Counted from the first letter of the stretch, positions 27,697-38,325 are shown. The stretch: DNA of 64,000 nt from JBBQWT01 sp038210375 (GCA_038210375.1 JBBQWT010000001.1:170592-234591); one strand, 5' to 3'. Notes: a model not told the origin generated them from the sequence alone. Numbers and translations are program-made.

Positions 27697-27840
27697 TAGT
27701 TGACCTCCCGCTGGGGTCCCAGCGTACTCCATATGATTCATCGTTTTTGAATGGTGTTGCCCCCGAAAAATATTTTTTGGAGAATACTCGGGCGGAAGTT
27801 TCCGAATCGCTCCCGTCGCGAAGGGGCGATACAGGATGGC

Positions 27841-28680
27841 TTAGCTGGAGGCGGCGGTGGGGAATTTGGGTGCGGATTCCATAGGCACTTCTGGTCCGCT
27901 GGTTACCTGGTGGTAGTAGTCCTGCAGCAGTCTGGCGCCGCGCCGGTTGAAGATGGGAAAGGTGGCGAGGTGCATGCGCTGCATCCTGAATTTGAGCGAA
28001 GTCGACACCACGCCCAGGCCATATTTCACGCTGCGCGCGAAGCTGATGGAAGACGCTCCCGGCTGATACTTGGTAGGACATGAGATCTCGCCCATCGCCA
28101 TTTTGAAATAAATGATTTGCGCCAGCATCTGGTTGTCGAAGACAAAGTCGTCGGAGTTGTGGTCGAGAGGAAGCGATTCCAGTACTTTGCGCGAGAACGC
28201 GCGATATCCGGTGTGATATTCCGACAGCTTGTATCCCATGACCAGGTTTTGAAATACGGTCAGCAGCCGGTTGAAGATGTATTTGTAAAGCGGCATGCCG
28301 CCTTTCATCGCTCCCACACCCAGTATCCTCGAGGCCAGGGCCACGTCGTACACGCCATAGGCGATCATGCCGGCGAGGGAAAGAATGAGCCGTGGAGAAT
28401 ATTGATAGTCCGGATGCACCATGACCACGATGTCGGCGCCTCTGCGCAGGGCTTCGCGATAGCATGTTTTCTGGTTGCGGCCGTAGCCCAGATTTTCGAG
28501 ATGAACAAAAGTGACCAGCCCCAGGTCGCGCGAGACGCTTACGGTGGAGTCGGTGCTGCCATCATCGACCAGCAGCACTTCATCGACAAAATCGAGCGGG
28601 ATTTCGGAATAGGTGTCGCGCAGGGTCTCCGCCGCGTTGTAGGCGGGCATGACCACCAGTAGTTTTTTGCCATTGAGCAT
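27841..28680 (-). CDS. GT2 family glycosyltransferase (dolichol-phosphate-mannose-synthase-like)
   Basis: 279 residues from ATG 28680 (LNGKKLLVVMPAYNAAETL follows); an ATG 24 bases upstream is less likely. GT-A fold: VVMPAYNAAETLRDT, metal/nucleotide-binding VDDGSTDST, YGRNQKTCYREALRRGADIVVMVHPDYQY, and acceptor-region HTGYRAFSRKVL. It lacks the C-terminal transmembrane pair of some DPMS-like enzymes, so it is probably peripheral. Likely transfers a sugar from a nucleotide donor to a lipid carrier. A divergent TMTC-like membrane protein gene lies on the other side of a 173-base gap, so the two could serve the same glycan pathway (inference). Confidence 0.87.
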   Translation of the reverse strand: MLNGKKLLVVMPAYNAAETLRDTYSEIPLDFVDEVLLVDDGSTDSTVSVSRDLGLVTFVHLENLGYGRNQKTCYREALRRGADIVVMVHPDYQYSPRLILSLAGMIAYGVYDVALASRILGVGAMKGGMPLYKYIFNRLLTVFQNLVMGYKLSEYHTGYRAFSRKVLESLPLDHNSDDFVFDNQMLAQIIYFKMAMGEISCPTKYQPGASSISFARSVKYGLGVVSTSLKFRMQRMHLATFPIFNRRGARLLQDYYHQVTSGPEVPMESAPKFPTAASS

Positions 28681-28853
28681 AGTAGGCTTTGAAACGAAAA
28701 CCAATCTCTCGGATTCCGCCGCGGAGAGAAACCCGCATTGCCAATCGTAAACTACCGGGAAGGAAATAGAGCCTGCCAGCCATAATCAAAGGTAACCCCG
28801 AGAGTGCCAATCCTCTTGGAGCCGGCGACAAGCGGAGGTTATGGATCGGCGTC

Positions 28854-30701
28854 TTGCTGGTGGTTGTTACCGTCGCCGCCTACCTGCCGGTGCGCTATTG
28901 CGACTTTGTGAACTACGACGATACCGGGTATGTGACCGTCAATGGCCGCGTGCAGAACGGCCTCAACGTGGACAATGTCAAGTGGGCGTTCACCACGTTC
29001 AGCGCGGCCAACTGGCATCCTCTGACCTGGATTTCCCATATGGCCGACATGCATTTCTTCGGCCTCAACCCGGCGGCGCACCACCTCAGCAGCGTCTTCT
29101 TCCACTGCATCAACGTGCTTCTGCTCTTCCTGGTGCTGCGGCGCATGACCGGAGCGGTGTGGAAGAGCGCGGTGGTAGCGGCGCTTTTCGCGCTGCATCC
29201 GCAAAATGTTGAATCGGTGGCCTGGATTTCGGAGCGCAAAAACCTTCTCAGCACCCTGTTCTGGCTGGCCACCATGTGGTCCTACGTCTCGTATGCGCGC
29301 ATGCCGTCGGTGCGGCGGTATCTCGAAGTGGTGGTAATGATGACGCTCGGCCTCATGGCCAAACCCATGCTGGTGACGCTGCCGTTTGTCTTGCTGCTGC
29401 TGGATTTCTGGCCGCTGGGACGGGTGCAGGCTTGGCCGCCAGGCGAGGTTGTGGTGGGAACCGGCGAACCGGCCCGGTATGCGTCTCCCCGGCCGATCGC
29501 TGTCCTCCTGTTGGAAAAAGTCCCACTGCTGGCTTTGTCGTTGGCCAGTGCGCTGATTACGTTGCGGGCGCAGGAAAACGGGCAGGCCATTGCGTCTTTG
29601 AGCGCGGTCCCTCTGGCGGTGCGCCTGGAAAACGTGGTGATGTCGTATGCCCTTTATTTGTATCGCATGGTGTGGCCGGTGCGCCTGGCGATCATCTATC
29701 CCTTCCGCCTTCAAGGCATGGCAGCTTCTCAGGTCGCGGTTTCGGCGGCCGTGTTGATTTTGATCACCGCGTGGGCGGTGTGGCAGCTGCGGCGGCAGCC
29801 GTACCTGGCGGTGGGATGGTTCTGGTTCCTGGGAACATTGGTGCCGGTGATAGGCCTGGTACAAATTGGGATGCAGGCCAACGCCGACCGTTACGTTTAT
29901 GTTCCGCTGATCGGAGTTTTCATTGCGCTGGCGTGGGCAATCGGAGATTGGGTGGAGCGGTTTCCCCAAACAAGAAGCGTAGTGGCGGCCGCCACGGTTG
30001 CTTGCCTGTTGCTGCTGGGGTTGCGTACGCGCGACCAGATCCGCTATTGGCATGACAGCAAGGCGCTGTTCAATCACGCCATCGACGAGGTCAACGATAA
30101 TTTTGTGGCTTACAACAACCTGGGACAGACCGTTGAAATTGAAGGTCATTACGACCAGGCCTACGCCTTGTACGCAAAAGCGCTGCAAATCAAGCCCAAT
30201 ATTCTCTACAGCTCCACGCTGTTCAACGTGGGGTCGCTCAAACTGACTGAAAAAAAATATAGCGAGGCAGTAAGTTATTTCGAAGACGCATTGCGGTATC
30301 CCGAGGGCATCCGGTCAACCCTGATCACCCAACAGACGCTGGGCGCCGCCTACCAGGCGGAGCACGATTACAAACACGCGGAGGAACATTTTCGCGAAGT
30401 GATGCGGCTGGCGCCGGAGCGGGCAGGGAATACCCGGCTGAACCTGGCAATCATGCTGGCGATGCAGGAGCGATACGCCGATGCCATCGTTCTGTATCGC
30501 GAGAATCTGGCAGTGAGTGAAGAGCCGTGGACGTATTTTCTGCTAGCGACTGCACAGGAAAAAGCCGGAGATTTCGTGGAGGCGGAAAAATCGCTAAGAT
30601 CGGCGATACGGCTGAAGCCCGATAACCCGGAGTACCAGAAGGAATTGCAGAAGGTAATTTCGCGGAAGGCTGCGAAAGCATCAGTTCCGCCTGGAGATTA
30701 A
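28854..30701 (+). CDS. TMTC-like membrane protein with C-terminal TPR repeats
   Basis: 615 residues. About ten transmembrane segments in residues 1-390 with GT-C-like features: FVNYDDTGYV (acidic pair in the first periplasmic loop), NWHPLTWISHM, HPQNVESVAWISERKNLLS. The C-terminal part (about 415-600) is a TPR array (NNLGQTVEIEGHYDQAYALY and similar). This is the architecture of TMTC proteins, which are O-mannosyltransferases in animals. The TTG at 28854 cuts into the first transmembrane segment. The frame is open back to 28770 without ATG, GTG or TTG, so a rare start (CTG 28773) or a longer first segment is possible. Confidence 0.82.
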   Translation: MLVVVTVAAYLPVRYCDFVNYDDTGYVTVNGRVQNGLNVDNVKWAFTTFSAANWHPLTWISHMADMHFFGLNPAAHHLSSVFFHCINVLLLFLVLRRMTGAVWKSAVVAALFALHPQNVESVAWISERKNLLSTLFWLATMWSYVSYARMPSVRRYLEVVVMMTLGLMAKPMLVTLPFVLLLLDFWPLGRVQAWPPGEVVVGTGEPARYASPRPIAVLLLEKVPLLALSLASALITLRAQENGQAIASLSAVPLAVRLENVVMSYALYLYRMVWPVRLAIIYPFRLQGMAASQVAVSAAVLILITAWAVWQLRRQPYLAVGWFWFLGTLVPVIGLVQIGMQANADRYVYVPLIGVFIALAWAIGDWVERFPQTRSVVAAATVACLLLLGLRTRDQIRYWHDSKALFNHAIDEVNDNFVAYNNLGQTVEIEGHYDQAYALYAKALQIKPNILYSSTLFNVGSLKLTEKKYSEAVSYFEDALRYPEGIRSTLITQQTLGAAYQAEHDYKHAEEHFREVMRLAPERAGNTRLNLAIMLAMQERYADAIVLYRENLAVSEEPWTYFLLATAQEKAGDFVEAEKSLRSAIRLKPDNPEYQKELQKVISRKAAKASVPPGD

Positions 30702-30732
30702 ATGCTGATAAACTTCTGGTAGCCGACCGCGA

Positions 30733-30807
30733 GCGGGAGTAGTTCAGCGGTAGAACGCCAGCTTCCCAAGCTGGATGTCGCGAGTTCGATCCTCGTCTCC
30801 CGCTCCA
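30733..30807 (+). tRNA. tRNA-Gly (anticodon CCC)
   Basis: Complete cloverleaf of 75 bases including encoded CCA. Acceptor arms GCGGGAG and CTCCCGC, D-arm with AGTTCAGCGGTAGAAC, anticodon stem CCAGC/GCTGG enclosing TTCCCAA (anticodon CCC at 30765-30767), and T-arm CGAGTTCGATCCTCG. Discriminator base T, followed by CCA. Reads GGG codons. Confidence 0.97.
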
Positions 30808-30850
30808 AATAATCTTCTCGTGGGTACATTAACTCAAGCGACTGGTATGA

Positions 30851-31165
30851 ATGATGAGTAGGCACGAAAGCTCCATTCTTGAGCTGAGGAAAAGGCAGGT
30901 AGCCCGCGTGAGAATAGTGAGACTGCTTGCCATCTGTTCCTCTTGCATCGCGGTGGGGTCACTCTTGCCCCTGATGAGCATCGGGCGAAGCCTTACTACA
31001 GTGGGGGATTTTGAGGTCATCAGAGTGCCTGTTTCGGATCGAATCCTCCGGGTCCCCGACGGCACCATTCACTTGCTCGCGATTACGTTTGCGATTTCGG
31101 GCTTCGCCGCCATCCTTCTTTGGATTGGATGGATATTACTAAGGGCAAGAAGGGCGTCAGATTAA
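30851..31165 (+). CDS. Small hypothetical membrane protein (2 TM segments)
   Basis: 104 residues. Basic N-terminus (RKRQVARVRIVR), a first hydrophobic segment about 26-46, a short polar middle (VGDFEVIRVPVSDRILRVPDG) and a second hydrophobic segment about 76-98 with a basic end (RARRASD). The topology is consistent: both ends cytoplasmic, loop outside. No family recognised. Begins 43 bases after tRNA-Gly, in a less GC-rich stretch that could be a small insertion next to the tRNA, but no integrase or direct repeat was found. Confidence 0.5.
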   Translation: MMSRHESSILELRKRQVARVRIVRLLAICSSCIAVGSLLPLMSIGRSLTTVGDFEVIRVPVSDRILRVPDGTIHLLAITFAISGFAAILLWIGWILLRARRASD

Positions 31166-31403
31166 AGCCACTGGTTCCAGTTGATCGCACAGGTTCGAAG
31201 TAGCAGACGCCCTGCTATTGATTGGCGCGAAAACTTTATTCCTGTCGGGTAAAAGCGAGTCTCCAACAAAAACGGATGCGTCGCGTGGTTCCCGGTTAGT
31301 TTTCCTGGCGGTAGAAAACTCCATCAGTCAGACTTCCCCGCAAGAACCGATAGCATTTAGACCTTTCCGGCGCCAAGTCTTATCTGGACAAGCTGGTATG
31401 CAG

Positions 31404-32114
31404 TTACCCAATGGACCTGCCCTGCACAATGGCCAGGGGATGGGTTTGCACCAGGTCGAAGGCGGCGGCTGCGCCAACCACTCCCGCGGCGATCTTTTGG
31501 GCAGCGGACAGCAACGGAGGCCGGTGGACCAGGTCGTGGGCGTCGGAGGCGATTACGTGGACGGCTTTCTTCTTCAGCAGCCACACGGCGACGTCTTTGG
31601 CCTTTCTGCCCCATTTTCCGGTCAGGGAATTGGCGGTGACCTGCACCAGGCAACTATCGAGCCACTGCAAAACGTAGTCGGGATGGGCCTGCAGTATGGG
31701 GTTGCGCTCGGGATGGGTGAGAATGGGAATGATGTCGAGTTCGGCTCGCATGCGAAATAAAAGGTCGAGGAAACGCGGGGGAATCGCAAATTCACTCAGT
31801 TCGATTAGAAGATAGCGGGTGCCTTCGATGAGAAAGTCGTTGGGTTTTACGAAGAGATTTTCAATGTTATCGTAGGAAAGATTGAAATCGCAGCCCAGGC
31901 TGAATTTGAGCTTGCCTTCGGTTTTCTTCTGCAGCTCGGTCAACATTCCGGAAAAAATTTCACGGTTATATTGGTATTTCGAGCTGGCGTGCGGTGTGGC
32001 CACCACGTGGGTGATTCCGTCAGCCAAGGCAATGGCACACATTTTTTCTGAAATCTCCCAGGACTTGGCGCCATCATCGATGGCGGGGAGAATATGACAA
32101 TGAATATCAACCAT
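31404..32114 (-). CDS. PHP-domain tyrosine-protein phosphatase (CpsB/YwqE-like)
   Basis: 236 residues. A PHP metal-binding fold with its histidine motifs in order: DIHCHILP (H5, H7), ATPHAS, THPER and ASDAHD. This matches the manganese-dependent phosphatases CpsB/YwqE that dephosphorylate bacterial tyrosine kinases controlling exopolysaccharide or capsule assembly. No cognate kinase or polysaccharide gene is adjacent; a glycosyltransferase and a TMTC-like protein lie 3-4 kb away. A histidinol-phosphatase-like activity is the main alternative. Confidence 0.85.
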   Translation of the reverse strand: MVDIHCHILPAIDDGAKSWEISEKMCAIALADGITHVVATPHASSKYQYNREIFSGMLTELQKKTEGKLKFSLGCDFNLSYDNIENLFVKPNDFLIEGTRYLLIELSEFAIPPRFLDLLFRMRAELDIIPILTHPERNPILQAHPDYVLQWLDSCLVQVTANSLTGKWGRKAKDVAVWLLKKKAVHVIASDAHDLVHRPPLLSAAQKIAAGVVGAAAAFDLVQTHPLAIVQGRSIG

Positions 32115-32254
32115 TATTCGTAATCTCTTCCCAGTTCAATCAAGTTCCGTAATGAGGGATGCTGCGGAAGCGGCGGATTGATGCCGTGATTTTGTCGGGG
32201 TCGAATCAATCACTACCGTGAGATCACATCGGGTTACATGCAAGCTCGTTTCTT

Positions 32255-32294
32255 ACGCCTGCTCTTCCTTCAAGGATATGGGAAGAGCAGGCGT
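32255..32294. repeat. 14-bp perfect hairpin downstream of the HhH lipoprotein gene
   Basis: Arms ACGCCTGCTCTTCC (32255-32268) and GGAAGAGCAGGCGT (32281-32294), separated by 12 bases. It lies 27 bases after the stop of the minus-strand lipoprotein gene. No T-run on either side, so a standard Rho-independent terminator is not supported; it may stabilise the mRNA 3' end. Confidence 0.6.
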
Positions 32295-32321
32295 CGTGCA
32301 AATAATCGCGCCGGGCGCACG

Positions 32322-32867
32322 TCAGTCCGTGGTGATACGGTCTTCGATCGTTACATATGTATCCGCCGAAACCGCCTTTTTGTTTACCAGGTCTTTCTTA
32401 TCTTCATAAGGGCGGCCGGCGATGATGCGGCGCGCGTCGGCGTCGCTGAGGCCGCCAATCCGCATAAGATCGGCCTTGGAGGCGCTGTTGATATTGATTC
32501 GGGCGTCGCCTTCCTTCCAGCCGGCGCGCACACCCTGGGCCACGGCCACGGCTTCGCTGCCCAGCTTTTTGCTGCCTTCTTTGATTTTTTCTCCGGCAAC
32601 CCGGGCGTCCACACCAAGCTGCTTGCGCGCCGGACGGGTTTCGACGTCGAGCTTCCGCACGCCTTCACCGATGTTCTTGCCCAGGTCTTCGGCGCCGTGT
32701 TTGACTTCCACAGCGTCTTTCTTGGCTTCCTGCTTTACGTCGCGGGTGGTTTCTTCCGATTTTTCACGGGCTTTTTCCACTTGGGGGTCGCGAACCGGTT
32801 CGCAACCAGCTGCGCTTAAAACCAGCAGGCAGCCCAGAGATAAGCTTGCAATCGAGCGAGAGGTCAT
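32322..32867 (-). CDS. Lipoprotein with charged helical region and helix-hairpin-helix domain
   Basis: 181 residues. Lipobox LSAAGC with C22 as the lipidated residue. Residues about 28-110 are strongly charged and low in bulky residues (repeats of KxxAxxxKxGxE type, such as VKQEAKKDAVEVKHGAEDLG), like LEA/YtxH-type amphipathic helices. The C-terminus (about 123-165) is a ComEA-like helix-hairpin-helix (INSASKADLMRIGGLSDADARR). HhH domains bind DNA non-specifically in ComEA; on a lipoprotein this could mean surface or periplasmic DNA binding, but the function is not known. Confidence 0.72.
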   Translation of the reverse strand: MTSRSIASLSLGCLLVLSAAGCEPVRDPQVEKAREKSEETTRDVKQEAKKDAVEVKHGAEDLGKNIGEGVRKLDVETRPARKQLGVDARVAGEKIKEGSKKLGSEAVAVAQGVRAGWKEGDARININSASKADLMRIGGLSDADARRIIAGRPYEDKKDLVNKKAVSADTYVTIEDRITTD

Positions 32868-33026
32868 GGGGAATCTCCTGTGCCGCTTATCGGAGCGGCT
32901 TTACATTCAGATGCGGAATTGGGGTTTCAGGTAAACCGCCTTGGGGAAAAAGTCACGCGGCGCGGGCGATAGCAAAGACACTCTATAATTCCTGCTGGCC
33001 CTCATTAGTGGTACTGGAGTACACAG

Positions 33027-34613
33027 TTGGCATATAGCGACTTGCGGGATTGGATCACAGCACTGGATCGCGCCGGGGAATTGAAACGCATCCCCGCGGA
33101 AGTTGATCCTATTCTGGAAATTACGGAGATTACTGACCGGGTCTCGAAATCCGGCGGACGGAATTCGGCTTCACCCGCCGGAGGGCCGGCGCTGCTGTTT
33201 GAAAAAATTAAGGGCTACCCGGGGGCGCGCGTCCTGATCAACCAGTTTGGTTCGGAGAAGCGCATGAAGCTGGCTTTGGAGGTGGATAGCCTCAATGATA
33301 TTGCCGGCCGGATACAGGAGTTGTTGAACCTCAAGTCTCCCGAAGGGTTTCTGGAGAAACTGAAGATGCTGCCCATGCTGGCGGATATGGGAAAGTTTTT
33401 TCCTAAATCCGTCGCCACCGGACCGTGCAAGGAAGTGATCAAAAAGGAAAATTTCTCGCTGCTGGATTTTCCCGTACTGCAATGCTGGCCGCAGGATGCG
33501 GGCCGGTTCATCACCTTCCCTTGCGTCATCACCCGGGACCCGCGCACCGGCAAGCGCAACGTGGGGATGTACCGCGTTCAGGTTTATGATGCTGCCACCG
33601 CCGGGATGCACTGGCAGCGGCAGAAGGTGGCGGCAGAACATTTTCGCGATCGCATGCGCGCCGCGGTTTCAACTGGCCTGGAGAACCGATCAGCCGCCGT
33701 CGATATGATGGCCCGCTCTTCAGGTGCATCGCAGGCGGCCGACGGGCCAACGCCTTCGGGCCGGATGGAAGTTGCCATTGCCGTAGGCACCGATCCCGCG
33801 CTGACTTTTGCGGCGATTGTGCCGGCGCCCCCCGAGGTGGAAGAGTTCATCATCGCCGGGTTCCTGCGGCAGAAGCCGGTGGAGCTGGTGAAGTGCGAGA
33901 CGGTTGATCTTGAAGTGCCGGCGGCAGCGGAAATCGTGATTGAAGGCTACGTCAATCTTGACGAGTTGCGCCGCGAGGGTCCGTTCGGCGACCATACCGG
34001 GTTCTATTCGCTGGCGGATGACTATCCTGTGCTGCACGTCACCTGCATCACCCACCGTAAAAACCCGGTCTATTCCACCACCATCGTGGGCAAGCCGCCG
34101 ATGGAAGATGCCTGGATGGGCAAAGCGGTGGAGCGAATCTTCCTTCCCCTGATGCGCTTGACCTTACCCGAGATCGTTGACATCAATCTGCCGGTGGAAG
34201 GAATCTTCCACAACCTGATGATCGTTTCCATTCGCAAGTCCTATGCCGGCCATGCGCGCAAGGTGATGAACGGAATCTGGTCGCTGGGTCAGGCGATGTT
34301 CACCAAATGCATTCTGGTGGTGGATGAAGATGTTGACGTGCAGGATCTGGGCGAGGTAACGCTCAAGGTTTTGAACCACATTGACCCCGAACGCGACATA
34401 CAGTTCACACTGGGTCCGGTGGATTCCCTGGACCATTCGTCCCGCCTGCCTAATTTCGGCTCGAAGATGGGTGTGGATGGGACGCGCAAATGGCCGGCGG
34501 AGGGATTTCTGCGGCCGTGGCCCGATGAAATTCTGATGGACGAAAAAACCAAGGCGGCGGTGGATAAGAAGTGGAAAGACCTGGGGCTGGGTGAATATTT
34601 CCGGCCCACTTAG
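33027..34613 (+). CDS. UbiD-family decarboxylase
   Basis: 528 residues. Prenylated-FMN-dependent (de)carboxylase family. The TTG start at 33027 is supported by GGAG (33016) and by the family-typical N-terminus MAYSDLRDWI. Recognisable segments are VLINQFGSEKRM, CVITRDPRTGKRNVGMYRVQ, the ExxxGxHTGFY active-site region (REGPFGDHTGFYS) and PVYSTTIVGKPPMED. About 35 extra residues near 210-245 (Ser/Ala-rich) make it longer than typical UbiD (about 490). No UbiX partner in the window. Could act in quinone synthesis or in aromatic-acid metabolism. Confidence 0.9.
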   Translation: MAYSDLRDWITALDRAGELKRIPAEVDPILEITEITDRVSKSGGRNSASPAGGPALLFEKIKGYPGARVLINQFGSEKRMKLALEVDSLNDIAGRIQELLNLKSPEGFLEKLKMLPMLADMGKFFPKSVATGPCKEVIKKENFSLLDFPVLQCWPQDAGRFITFPCVITRDPRTGKRNVGMYRVQVYDAATAGMHWQRQKVAAEHFRDRMRAAVSTGLENRSAAVDMMARSSGASQAADGPTPSGRMEVAIAVGTDPALTFAAIVPAPPEVEEFIIAGFLRQKPVELVKCETVDLEVPAAAEIVIEGYVNLDELRREGPFGDHTGFYSLADDYPVLHVTCITHRKNPVYSTTIVGKPPMEDAWMGKAVERIFLPLMRLTLPEIVDINLPVEGIFHNLMIVSIRKSYAGHARKVMNGIWSLGQAMFTKCILVVDEDVDVQDLGEVTLKVLNHIDPERDIQFTLGPVDSLDHSSRLPNFGSKMGVDGTRKWPAEGFLRPWPDEILMDEKTKAAVDKKWKDLGLGEYFRPT

Positions 34614-34721
34614 CCGGCTGCGCAGGGCCCGCGATGGCGCGGGCGACAAATCGCATCCGGTTTGCTAAGGTGTTAAGCGTGTTGCTGCACCCGCCCAATC
34701 AATCAACGTGGAAGGATTTGC

Positions 34722-36086
<1,365 letters not shown>

Positions 36087-36113
36087 GACCCCGGGCGAGG
36101 TTAAGCGCAATAA

Positions 36114-36141
36114 AAAGGCGGCCTGATTAAGGGCCGCCTTT
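36114..36141. terminator. Bidirectional terminator between ino1 and M48 protease gene
   Basis: Arms AAAGGCGGCC and GGCCGCCTTT around an 8-base loop, with A-run on the left and T-run on the right. Lies between two convergent genes and can serve both. Confidence 0.85.
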
Positions 36142-36175
36142 CTGCGCTACCACAATGATTGATGCGAGTTAGGTC

Positions 36176-37315
36176 TTAGTCCTGGCGACGTTTCAGGGTG
36201 GGCCGGTCATCGTCCTTGGTGGTGGAGTCGGTCTGGCCTTTGTCCTTCTTGTCGACGGTGCTGCGGCGCAAGGTGGGTTTGCTGTCATCCTTGCTATCGG
36301 TTACCTTGTGGCGGTTTTCAATTCCTGCCAGCCGTGCCTTCACTTCATCGAATTCAGAGGTGGTCACGAGGTATTGTTCGCGGGAAGGCAGGATGGTGGC
36401 AATTTCCTGCTGTACCTTAGCGATGCGGTCAGGGGTCTGGGGATGGGTGGAGAAGGCCTTGGCGATGGTGCCGGGCTGCTTCTTTTCCTTGGCCTGGATC
36501 TTCTCGAAGAACGAGATGGCGGCCTGGGGATCGTAGCCGGTCTTGTACATATACTGCAGTCCCAGGAAATCAGCTTCCGATTCAAAGCCGCGGGAAAAGC
36601 TCATAAAGGTCAGGGGCAAGCCAATGCCGACGGCGCTGCGCGCAGCGTAACCGATTCCGCCACCAACGAAAATCAGGGGAAGGGTGGCGATGTTGGCCCA
36701 CTGGCTGCGGGTAACCTGGCGGGTGGCGTGGCGGGCGGCGACGTGTGCGATCTCATGCGCCATGACGCCGGCGAGCTCTGATTCTTCATCAGCGGCGAGA
36801 ATCAGGCCGGTATTCACATAAAAAAAGCCGCCGGGAAGGGCAAAGGCATTGATCTCATCAGAGTCAATGACTTTGATGGTGAAGGGCACGCGGGCATCGG
36901 AATTGCGCACCAGGTTCTGGCCGATACGGTTCACGTATTCATTGACCACCGGATCCTGCAGCAGTTTGGCGCTTTGCTCGACTTCCTGGGCAAGGCCCTT
37001 GCCGATGCGAATTTCGTGCTCAATGGAATACCAGTTGCCCATATTTTTGCCGTTGCTGCCAACCTTGCGATTGCCGATAGCGTCAACGTCGTTCTTGCCG
37101 CCATCGTGCCGGGCTTGAACGTCGGGCGCGGCCGGCGCGGTGGAACCGGGCGCGGTATCGGCATCGCCCGCCGGCGGAGTGGCCGAGGGATTAGCGGGAG
37201 CAGGGCTGGTTTTAGGAGTAGCGGCAGGAGCTGTACTCGCACTGGTTCCGCCGGTCTGGCTGAATGCGAAGGATGACAGGATTAAACAGGTAACGAGCTT
37301 GTTCACGATCTTCAT
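36176..37315 (-). CDS. Secreted M48-family zinc metalloprotease
   Basis: 379 residues. Signal peptide (about 1-20), then a Thr/Ser/Ala/Pro-rich linker (about 21-70). The Peptidase_M48 core holds HEIAH (H187, E188, H191) and the downstream zinc glutamate in the FESEADFLG segment. The C-terminal about 60 residues are highly charged (KKDKGQTDSTTKDDD). The overall type is BepA/YfgC-like or Oma1-like periplasmic quality-control protease without TPR repeats. Starts 254 bases away from the anti-sigma gene, so probably its own transcript. Confidence 0.9.
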   Translation of the reverse strand: MKIVNKLVTCLILSSFAFSQTGGTSASTAPAATPKTSPAPANPSATPPAGDADTAPGSTAPAAPDVQARHDGGKNDVDAIGNRKVGSNGKNMGNWYSIEHEIRIGKGLAQEVEQSAKLLQDPVVNEYVNRIGQNLVRNSDARVPFTIKVIDSDEINAFALPGGFFYVNTGLILAADEESELAGVMAHEIAHVAARHATRQVTRSQWANIATLPLIFVGGGIGYAARSAVGIGLPLTFMSFSRGFESEADFLGLQYMYKTGYDPQAAISFFEKIQAKEKKQPGTIAKAFSTHPQTPDRIAKVQQEIATILPSREQYLVTTSEFDEVKARLAGIENRHKVTDSKDDSKPTLRRSTVDKKDKGQTDSTTKDDDRPTLKRRQD

Positions 37316-37444
37316 CTCGGGGCGCCTCCATCAAAGTCAAGGGGCCAAGCTGCGGGCGAGCCTTGACGCTCATCTTACAGTCTTAGATGTAAGCATACGC
37401 CTGAAAGATACGATTCTTTATCAGGATTGAGGGGGCCGCGGAAT

Positions 37445-37699
37445 CTACTTGGAATCGGGTTCTTTACTGATGGTGCGGCACTTGGCCAGAATAAGGGTTT
37501 GCAGGCGGGTGCGCAGGCCTTCGGGAAGATCATAGATTTCGTTGTTGCGATAGATCTCGATGGTCTTCTGGGTGGTGTTGCACACCACGTAGCAGTTGCG
37601 GCACCACTGCAGATGCTCTTCAAGTTCGGCGCGCACCACAGGGTCGAGGGTGGAATCGAGATAATCGGTGAGTTCTTTGAGGAAATCGGCGCAGGTCAC
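37445..37699 (-). CDS. Zinc-binding anti-sigma factor (ZAS type)
   Basis: 84 residues. H29-x3-C33-x2-C36 is the HxxxCxxC zinc motif of ZAS anti-sigma factors. The upstream helix (DFLKELTDYLDSTLDP) resembles the zf-HC2 start. No transmembrane segment is present, so it is a soluble regulator, possibly redox-responsive like RsrA. Its ATG overlaps the TGA of the ECF sigma gene (ATGA), which makes the two a translationally coupled pair. Confidence 0.88.
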   Translation of the reverse strand: MTCADFLKELTDYLDSTLDPVVRAELEEHLQWCRNCYVVCNTTQKTIEIYRNNEIYDLPEGLRTRLQTLILAKCRTISKEPDSK

Positions 37700-38325
37700 G
37701 GCTTAGCTTCTCCGGCTTTTCGCTTGTTGAAGTATGTGCTCAAGCGTTCCCTAAGCTGCAGGCGTGCGCGCAGCAGCCTGGACTTCACGGCGGGGACGCT
37801 CAGGTTCAACATTTCGGCGGTCTCTTCGGTTGAAAGCCCTTCCACGTCGCGCAACACAAAGACCGTCCTGAAGCTGGCCGGCAACCCTTGTATGGTTTTG
37901 GAAAGAATGTCATTCAGCTCCGATTGTTTATAGAGTTGCTCGGGAGAAGGGGCCCAGTCGGGAATGTCGCGAGGCATCGAGCTTTCATCAGTTTCAACAT
38001 CCTCGTCAAGCGATACGGTGTTGTCCCGCCGCCGCTTGCGCAACCGCATTAGTGATTCATTTACCGCGATCCTGACCAGCCAGGTATAAAACTTCGAATT
38101 CCCCTGAAACTGCCCCAGGTTGGTGTAAGCCTTTAAAAACGCGTCTTGCAGGACATCTTCGGCATCTTCGCGGTTGTGCGTTATATGCTGCGCAATGCGA
38201 AAGATGTTGCGGTCATACTTTTTTACAAGCTGCTCGAAGGCGCTGACGTCGCCTTTCTTGGCGGCTTGCACCAACGCCATTTCCTGCGCATTCGCGTCGG
38301 TTATGTTCGATTGGATGGCTTCCAT
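37696..38325 (-). CDS. ECF-type RNA polymerase sigma factor
   Basis: 209 residues from ATG 38325; a TTG 39 bases upstream gives a longer version. Sigma-2 region about 20-90 (YDRNIFRIAQHITHNREDAEDVLQDAFLKAY), variable linker with acidic stretch (DEDVETDES), sigma-4 region about 140-200 (LPASFRTVFVLRDVEGLSTEETAEML, SVPAVKSRLLRARLQL). RpoE/SigW-like group-4 sigma. Paired with the overlapping ZAS anti-sigma. Divergent from a CuA-like lipoprotein gene across about 100 bases, which may hold an autoregulated promoter. Confidence 0.93.
   Translation of the reverse strand: MEAIQSNITDANAQEMALVQAAKKGDVSAFEQLVKKYDRNIFRIAQHITHNREDAEDVLQDAFLKAYTNLGQFQGNSKFYTWLVRIAVNESLMRLRKRRRDNTVSLDEDVETDESSMPRDIPDWAPSPEQLYKQSELNDILSKTIQGLPASFRTVFVLRDVEGLSTEETAEMLNLSVPAVKSRLLRARLQLRERLSTYFNKRKAGEAKP

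Noticed and set aside
28839..30188. 449-residue ORF antisense to the TMTC-like gene
   Set aside because: His/Arg/Gln-rich composition typical of an antisense frame over a membrane-protein gene.
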